From: Thelonectria olida
Lineage: Eukaryota; Ascomycota; Sordariomycetes; Hypocreales; Nectriaceae
Reading direction: 5' to 3'
Length of the DNA: 64,000 nucleotides
NCBI GenBank assembly: GCA_020736575.1
Contig: JAGPYM010000009.1
Span: 1,240,001-1,304,000 of the forward strand
Position 1 is the stretch's first letter. The number at the start of each line of letters is the position of its first letter. Shown piece after piece: positions 57,694-64,000 of this stretch. The position numbers were made by a program, and so were the translations under genes. The notes below the pieces were generated by a model. That model did no database searches and was not told where the DNA came from. It was given only the letters and a program-made list of their open reading frames with translations.

Positions 57694-59530
57694 TTAAAGG
57701 TTGGTACTGTACCCCTCGGGTACGACGGACTTCATCCGAGACACATCGACATTGTTGCTTTCAGTCATGCGGCTCATCGTATCTCGCAAGTGGAGCATCT
57801 GGCTATCCCCTATCCCAAACGCCTTCGCACTGCGAACAAGGACCGAGTCTTTGAAGCGAGGCTCATTGGTCTCCGGGTCGACATAAGTCTCCTGTTTTCC
57901 AGTCGTTTGAAGAACAACATTGTTCCAAATCCAACGTCATTGTCTGAAATGGCATCTGGGTTCCAATCCACCATTCGGTAGAGAATCAGATTTGATTTCT
58001 TGTTGAACCAGCTGTTCAGATTCAAATCGAGGAGACCGTGAATGTCTACAGCCCCCTGTGATGCTGCCCGAGCAGCTTGGCGCTGACGAGTAGCAAGATG
58101 CGAGGTTGTCTGGCCGGTCTTGGCGAGGAGAGCCTCTCTGAAGTTACTTGTTGGCACTACGCCATCGACGAAAAATGACTCCTTGAACAAGTTTTCAATT
58201 AATGCGTAGAGACAACAACCCAGCCTCGGGATATCGCGAATGAGTCGACAATTCACTGGAGCTGGAAAACGTGATGGTGCAAGATCATCTTATCGAGGTT
58301 CGTTCCAGGCTTCTTCATAGCCATTGACGTGATCTCACCAGCGAACTCAACGAGACCCAAGAGCCTTCGGTGGTGTTCCCAGGGTCCCGTGAGGGACCAG
58401 TCGACATTTTCGTAGGCATGGCATTCGCCTCGTAGAGTATTTCGTTGTACGACGATGGAGAAAACACATTGACCAGATCGTAGAGCCAATTGATGGAATA
58501 CGATCGGCGCCAGTCCATCCGCTGCTTATTGGTGGCTGATCGGAGGCTGAAATCGGGATTTCAATTGGCAAGTTTGGCATTCATGGCCTTAGTAGGTTTC
58601 CCACTGCGAGTAGCCCGGAGGTCGGTGACGAAACCAACAAGGTCTCGATAGGCCCAGATCAAGAATTGCTCCTTCGCATCGAGAGCAGTCTCGATGGCTT
58701 TCTTGCCCGGGTTTCCGCTGGAGTCGAGCTGGTAAAGAGCCATGGAGGAGTTACCCTGGATTTTGCCTGGATTGCCGCGAGTGATGGTGTCCATGATTGT
58801 TTATAACTGTCGTGGCCTGGGAAATCGATAGAGATCGATGAACTCGTTCGTTTTACCATTGCTGTCGTCATGTGGGACAATGCTCCAGCTACGGAGCTGT
58901 TGAGACCTTCGAAAGCGACTTACCTCCAGATGTCCTGTGGATATGCTCTCAATTCGATCCATTCGCGAACAGCGGAGTAAACAGCCATGAGATTGTCAAC
59001 GACCAGCCCTCCTCACTCTCGGTGATCTTGATGCTCTCGATCGGTACATCCTCAAAGTTTGCTTCCTTGTCGGGAGCCGGACCTTTTCCTTTCTTCGACT
59101 TCTTCCCCTTCCTGCCTTTCTTCCCTTTCGTTGAAGACTTTTTGGAGGCTTTCCGTGGAGCCGATGATTGTTGTGGGACTTGAAAGCCATCGTCGTCATT
59201 ATCGGCATCGCTCTGCGGGCACTGGATTCATTTTTGAAGATTATTTCTTCAATGTCTTCATTCTGCTCGGCATTTGTGGCCCCAGACTGCCAGGCCGTGC
59301 CGCCCAAGATGTTGAAAGCGTCTGTGAGTGTGTCGATGAAGTGCTTGTGGCTGGCATTGTTCCGCTGGAGTCCTGGGTCTGGTCTCGAGCCGACTAGCTA
59401 TTGAAATGCCGTGTATACAGTGGACCTCGCTTCTATAACGGATTGAAAGTGGCGATAGATGACAGAGGGAACTGGCTCGGAACGCTCTGCGATGAGCTAT
59501 GAGATGGAGAGAAGGCCAGCTACAGCAGGG
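57694..59530 (-). pseudogene. DUF6604-type fungal gene, decayed
   Basis: Minus-strand pieces in family order: SVIYRHFQSVIEARSTVY, SHKHFIDTLTDAFNILGG, EDIEEIIFKN, SSISIDFPGHDSY, TITRGNPGK, KEQFLIWAYRDLVGFVTD, RSGKPTK, WRRSYSINWLYDLVNVFS, VDWSLTGPWEHHRRLLG, KMILHHHVFQLQ, LFKESFFVDGVVPTSNF and VDIHGLLDLNLNSWF. These are blocks of a long Pezizomycotina family with an N-terminal DUF6604 domain and a middle helical part, of unknown function. The frame is broken by a TAG in the FQ-LV block (about 59394), a TGA after MNAKLAN (58561), a 1-nt shift after VNVFS, and a TGA where the family has Cys after FQLQ (58253). The N-terminal DUF6604 domain and a central segment of perhaps 100-150 residues are missing. 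Confidence 0.85.
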
Positions 59531-60124
59531 GCGAGATGGCGTTCACCCCTTTGAATCTAAAAACAAGCCTTTGAGCATGATTTGGGTTGTTTGAAATGTC
59601 GCCGAAGTTACTGCGAGTCGACGACGAGGTCAAATTGCTTCGACCTCATGGCGTAGGTAAGGAGGGAGGTATGGACTGGGTGAGTGAGGAGTGTCAAACT
59701 TGGGCGGAGCCCTCTCCATCTTAGTCATCCAGGGCCCGGAGAAACTGCGGCTGATGATCACAGCTTGTATCACAGTACCTCATCATTACGTACGAAACGT
59801 TCTACACGTACAAATACCAACATTCCGAAGTTTTCGATATTGAGAGAGGAGAAGCACAAAGCTCAGATGAAACTCGTGGCAAGAGACCCTCTCAACCCTT
59901 GTTGTGAGTGTGGGTGGAGTGATCAGATCATCACATCATTACATCCATCCGCGACTGCAGCATGCTCCCCTGATCCGGAAATCCGCGGATTACGGTTAAC
60001 CCGAGGGATTCCCATCTCCGTCACCCGCTTCCTTGAGCTTGAACTCCGAGCTGCGACAAGCTCCAACGTCGCGCAGCACGACGCAGCATATCCGACACTT
60101 TATTTGTCCTGGAGTTGACTGGCG
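59531..60124. other. Intergenic, no gene seen
   Basis: About 590 bp between the DUF6604 pseudogene and the Zn2Cys6 gene; no sign here of the missing DUF6604 N-terminus. Confidence 0.5.
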
Positions 60125-62328
60125 ATGGAGCCTGGAACCTCCCGCCCACCGGCCCCATCGGAGCCATGCACTCCGGCGCCGTATGGACGCGCATGTGTGG
60201 GGTGCTCTCGAGCGAAATGCAAGTGTTTCTATCGAACTGACGGGTCTGGCTGTGAGCGGTAAGACGACCACTCCCTCCTGCATCTGCTTGATGGTGCTCC
60301 TATCCCGCGGGTTTGGGCGTCCCAGCTGCCATGCTGTTTGCTAATCGAGCACGATGTAGCTGCCATCGACTCGACAAAGCCTGTGAACAGTCGCTGTCTG
60401 TCCGGAAGCGGCGAGCAAAGAGAGCCCCTGTACGAACTGCTCCTCCCAGCAACGCTTTGGAAGAGAAGCTAGACGATATTGTCGCTCTTCTACGTTCTCA
60501 GGCCTCGGAAAAGCAAGCATCTAAAGACACAGCGCAGAGTGGACCAAGCCATGAGACTACCCCGTCAATGTCGAGTAGACCTGGTGAAGCTGGGAGTTCT
60601 CTGATTTCCTCCCCAGGAGGACGCGACCCAGACGTGGTTATCGACACCACTGACAGCGTTGTTCGTCTCCTCCGTCCAACCGAATCCCCTAGTGATTCGC
60701 CGTTTGATCTATTTCCGCACCCATCACCGATTGCGGGCGATGTCTCCGTCCACAATATCCCAGACTGGCAGGCCGATGAGCAATTAATCCTCTTCCGACG
60801 AGCTTTCATCCCACTCTTTCCCTTCGTCCACCTCCCAGACTCGATGCAAGCATCCGAACTACGCCGCGAGAAGCCTTTTCTGTGGCTTGTCATTATGGCT
60901 CTGACTTGCAAATCGGTCTCGAAGCAGTTTGAGATGGCTGACACTGTGTGGAAAGTAATATCAACTCGGGTCGTGTCCGAACATCACGCCAATCTAGACC
61001 TTCTCCTTGGCATAATATGCTTTGCCTCATGGTACGGCTACTTACGAAACCATTACTCCGAAAAAGGTGCCTAATACTCCCCAGGTCCCACTACTTCAAA
61101 CAAGATAAACCCTTCATGACCAAGTTATCTCAGTTGGCTATATCTCTCGCATATGACCTCGACCTCCATATAGCCACCCCTTCCCATGCAGCACGCCGTG
61201 GACGATCGGGCCATGTCTCAGGTCAACAGGCTGCCGCTGCGCAAGACAAAGCTTTAGAGGAGCGACGGACTTTTATTGCTCTGTTTCATCTTAGTTCCGC
61301 GTGAGTACTATTCTTTATTCTCTTGCAATGGACAGTCGACGCTTGGGGATTGCTGCTTACCACCATTCATTAGCACCTGGACAGGTTACCGGAAAACACC
61401 ACCACTTCCCTGGACACGATATATCTCGGACTGCGTGCGCATTCTCAGTGAAGGAACAGAAACACAGTTAGATATTCTTTTGGCAACCCAAGTGAAATGT
61501 CAACTTATTACAAACCAATTGTCCTGCCCTCCCGATGACGAGTTCGCAGGAAGCGACAGCACAAATGCTCTGCCCAAAATTCTCTACGCCACTTTACAAA
61601 GGCAGCTTGGGGAGATCGGGCAAGGCTTACCATTGGATTTGCAATCGCATAGTAAGGCACGAAATATCGCCTGCTAGCGAAAACATGCTAACGCTCACTG
61701 TCTCGAAGGGACCACGCAGCTTTACCTCACCAGCACAGAGCTAAGAATCAAAGATTGCCTCCTCAATAGCGCTGCTACTCATGGACAGCCTAGCACATCA
61801 CAATTCCAGAGACTCCAAGACCTCGAGTCAACCTTGTCATGCGCTGAGCGGTTCATTGCAGTGTTCTCGAGCGCGCCCCCCCTGGATTGGGTCGGCATCA
61901 ATGTCGACAGTTTCACTCAGTTCACCCACTGCCTCGTCGTTCTCTTTAAGCTTACCACTCTGAACGAGCCCGACTGGGACGTGGCAGAGGTCACTCGGCG
62001 AGCCGATGTCTTCGGCATTCTGGACGAGTTCTGCGTGAAAGCCACGCAGGTTCCAGAGATGGCGGGAATCACGGACACGGATGGGTTAAACAGAGGCATC
62101 TTCACCAAGACACCTGCGCTTCTCAAGACGATCAAAGCATTGATGATGTCAGAGATGGAACCGCCACCGGTGGTTCCAATTCCAGAACAAAACTCTGGGC
62201 AAGGTGGTGATGATGGTTTTCTCGCCGGCTTCACCAACGAGAGCGACGCTTCTTACGATTTTCTCGAAAGCTTGAGACACGAGCCGTGGCTATCGGACAT
62301 AATGGAATATTCATGGGACTTGGTCTAG
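60125..62328 (+). CDS. Zn2Cys6 transcription factor
   Basis: Five exons: 60125-60258, 60360-61031, 61085-61300, 61374-61651 and 61709-62328 (introns 101, 53, 73 and 57 nt), 639 residues. The first intron splits the zinc cluster: CVGCSRAKCKCFYR plus GSGCER from exon 1 join CHRLDKAC in exon 2, giving all six cysteines in the C-x2-C-x6-C then C-x2-C-x6-C pattern. A basic linker (RKRRAKRAP) and a short coiled coil (LEEKLDDIVALLRSQ) follow. The middle region has PFVHLP, FASWSHYFKQDKPFM, QLAISLAYDLDL and TWTGYRKTPPL, typical of fungal transcription-factor-like regulators near secondary metabolism or transport genes. The last intron uses an AAG acceptor (61708). It is convergent with the amino acid permease; targets are unknown. 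Confidence 0.88.
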
Positions 62329-62521
62329 GCAATTGGGTGATATCTTTCAGGGACGGCACACGCATTGTAGTATCACTGGTCGCAGGTCATTGCATCACAT
62401 TTCATTGAGGAACACGAAGTAAGATATGAGAGATACGCTTCTTTTTGCATGCGCTTAAAAATTCATCAATCGGTACCTAGATATGCAAGGTACAAAAGGT
62501 CTAACCCCAATGGGAATTCCT

Positions 62522-64000
62522 TTAGAACAGCCAAGAGACGAAGGTCTTGTAGAACCAACCACCCCGGCTAGGACCCTCAGCCGCATCCTTGGCGGCCTTC
62601 CAAGCGAGGAACTCGTTCTCCTCCCGATCAATAATGTCCTTTCCAGTGAAGAAGTCAACCTCATGCGGCTTGTAGCCACGGCTCTTGGTAAAGAACTTGT
62701 GTCCGAAGATCAGGATAAGGTAGACGGGGATTCCAAGATAACCCGTGATGAAGGTCTTGTACTTGGCGTTGAAGTCTCCGACGAAGACATCGTAGTTCTT
62801 GGTAAGAGCGACAACGATACATACGGCCAGGGCGCCATATGAACCCCAGATGCCGAGAGGGGCGACGTAGGGAAGGGCATCGTCCCGGATGTCCTGGACC
62901 TTGCGGGCGCGGCACCAGTAGATGTGAGTAACGAGGATAGAAATCCAAGTCATCAGGCCGAAGATAGTAGTCAGGTTCACGAAATATCCAAAGACGGCAG
63001 TCGAGTCGTCTGAAACGTTCATGAAGGCGAGCAGGGCGAAAAGGGCAGAGAAACCCAGGGCATAGACAGGGACACCTCGGGAATCGGTGCGCTTGAAAAT
63101 AGCGGGCGCGTTGCCATCGGACGCAAGACCGTACAGCGTTCGGCTGGCGATGTAGAGGTCGGAGTTGGAGGCAGAGAAGACGAAGACGCAGATACAAGCA
63201 TTAAGAATGTGCGGGATAACCTTGACACCGGCAACCTCTGCGGCGACGACGAAGGGGGAGGCTGAGGCACCGGTCTTGGCTTTTGTGCTGGCGAAGATGA
63301 GCTTGGGGGAGTTGTATGGAACAATCATTCCAACGAGAAGCACGCTCAAGCAGTAGAAGAAGAGAATTCGGTAGAAGGTCAGCTTGATGGCCTTGGGGAT
63401 GGTTTTCCTGGGGTTTTGGGCCTCGGCGACGGTCACACCGACGAGCTCCGTACCAAGGTAGGCGAAGGTGGCAGTAACCATGCAAGACCAGAAGCCCAGA
63501 AACTGGCCGGCAGATCCATCGGTGATGTAAGGCTTGAAGGCACTAAGGGGACAAGTTAGAATGGGTGCTCTCAACTTCGGAAGAGACCATAAAGAGACTT
63601 ACCCAGGGTCCTTCCAGTAGCGGAATCCCTTTCGATCATGGTCGGGGCCGCCGCCAAGAGCGAGGACGAGGGAGAAGAGGATGATTCCGATGACAACAAT
63701 GACCTTGAAAGAGGAAAGCCAGAACTCGAACTCTCCGAAAAAGCGAACACCGAAGTAGTTGATGCACACAATAGTGACGAGGAAAATGGCGATGAAAACA
63801 CCAGGGTTGACCTTCTCACGGTCGACCCAGAATTGGATGACGAGGGCGGCAGCCGTCAGTTGGTTTGGCGTGACGATAATGTACTTGAACCAGTAGCTGT
63901 TGTGGTTGATTAGCCATTGCTTCAGACGAACCCGTTGCGTTTCCTGGAATAGAGACTTACCACCAACCGAGAGCAAATCCAAGCGAAGGATCACAAAATC
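62522..64000 (-). CDS. Amino acid permease, YAT/GAP1-like (5' truncated by window)
   Basis: Three exons are visible: 64000-63961 (partial), 63896-63603 and 63542-62522 (introns 64 and 60 nt), at least 451 residues of the C-terminal part. Splicing gives FCDPSLGFALGW joined to YWFKYIIVTPNQLTAAALVI, then FWLSSFKVIVVIGIILFSLV, DPGAFKPYI, FLGFWSCMVTATFAYLGTEL, VGVTVAEAQNPRKTIPKAI, NACICVFVFSASNSDLYIA and SRTLYGLASDGNAPAIF. These are hallmark blocks of the fungal amino acid permease family (APC superfamily, about 12 membrane helices) in the plasma membrane. The Phe-Ser-Ala-x-Asn-Ser-Asp-x-Tyr block is highly conserved and intact. The N-terminal helices lie outside the window. Substrate range cannot be told. 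Confidence 0.93.

Noticed and set aside
60125..64000. Regulator-permease pair as a co-regulated unit
   Set aside because: They are convergent, so they share no promoter; nothing in the sequence links them beyond closeness.
1..64000. CRISPR arrays, prophage or bacterial operons
   Set aside because: No regularly spaced repeats, no Shine-Dalgarno-led gene runs; introns and families are clearly fungal.

Overview
This is nuclear DNA of a filamentous ascomycete (Pezizomycotina, most likely a Sordariomycete; I cannot name the species). The signs are short GT-AG introns (mostly 44-101 nt) with CTAAC/CTGAC-type branch sites, dispersed single 5S rRNA genes, and gene families found only or mainly in filamentous fungi: HET, DUF6594, DUF6604, DUF7708, Zn2Cys6 regulators, an NmrA-like protein and a Hop-type Mutator element. 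No operons, CRISPR arrays or bacterial features are present. All multi-exon models were joined by hand so that frame and conserved motifs stay intact.

Layout. 1-12.4 kb is an accessory block: the tail of an ankyrin-repeat gene, a DUF6594 membrane protein, a protein-kinase-like gene, a HET-domain gene that directly follows it and may be fused to it, and a second kinase-like gene with the same N-terminal domain. 13.3-21.8 kb has more ordinary genes (secreted GH16 glucanase, F-box protein, NmrA-like protein, a 5S rRNA, a short-chain dehydrogenase whose catalytic pair looks lost). 21.8-25.5 kb is a 3.7 kb stretch without genes. 25.5-31.4 kb holds a rhodopsin-like integral membrane protein and a large fungal-specific protein whose frame breaks.

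31.55-34.52 kb is a complete Mutator-like (Hop-type) transposon: 106-bp perfect terminal inverted repeats, a perfect 9-bp target duplication and an unbroken 882-residue transposase, so it probably inserted recently. 34.7-41.2 kb holds a mitochondrial Rcf2/HIG1-type protein, a decayed SRPK-like kinase fragment between 16-bp inverted repeats, an Old Yellow Enzyme and a coiled-coil membrane protein. 43.0-48.4 kb is a divergent pair: a CTF1-like Zn2Cys6 regulator and an MFS exporter. 48.6-55.2 kb holds an AAA ATPase, a low-complexity protein with heptad repeats, and a DUF7708 NLR-like protein whose NTPase core seems to lack a P-loop. 55.4-64 kb has the second 5S gene, a short-chain dehydrogenase, a DUF6604 pseudogene, a second Zn2Cys6 regulator and an amino acid permease cut by the window end.

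The genes do not form one pathway. What links much of the window is a high density of families tied to fungal self/non-self recognition and NLR-like signalling (HET, kinase-like, ankyrin, DUF7708, DUF6594, DUF6604), mixed with pseudogenes and one fresh transposon, around a sparse set of housekeeping and transport genes.
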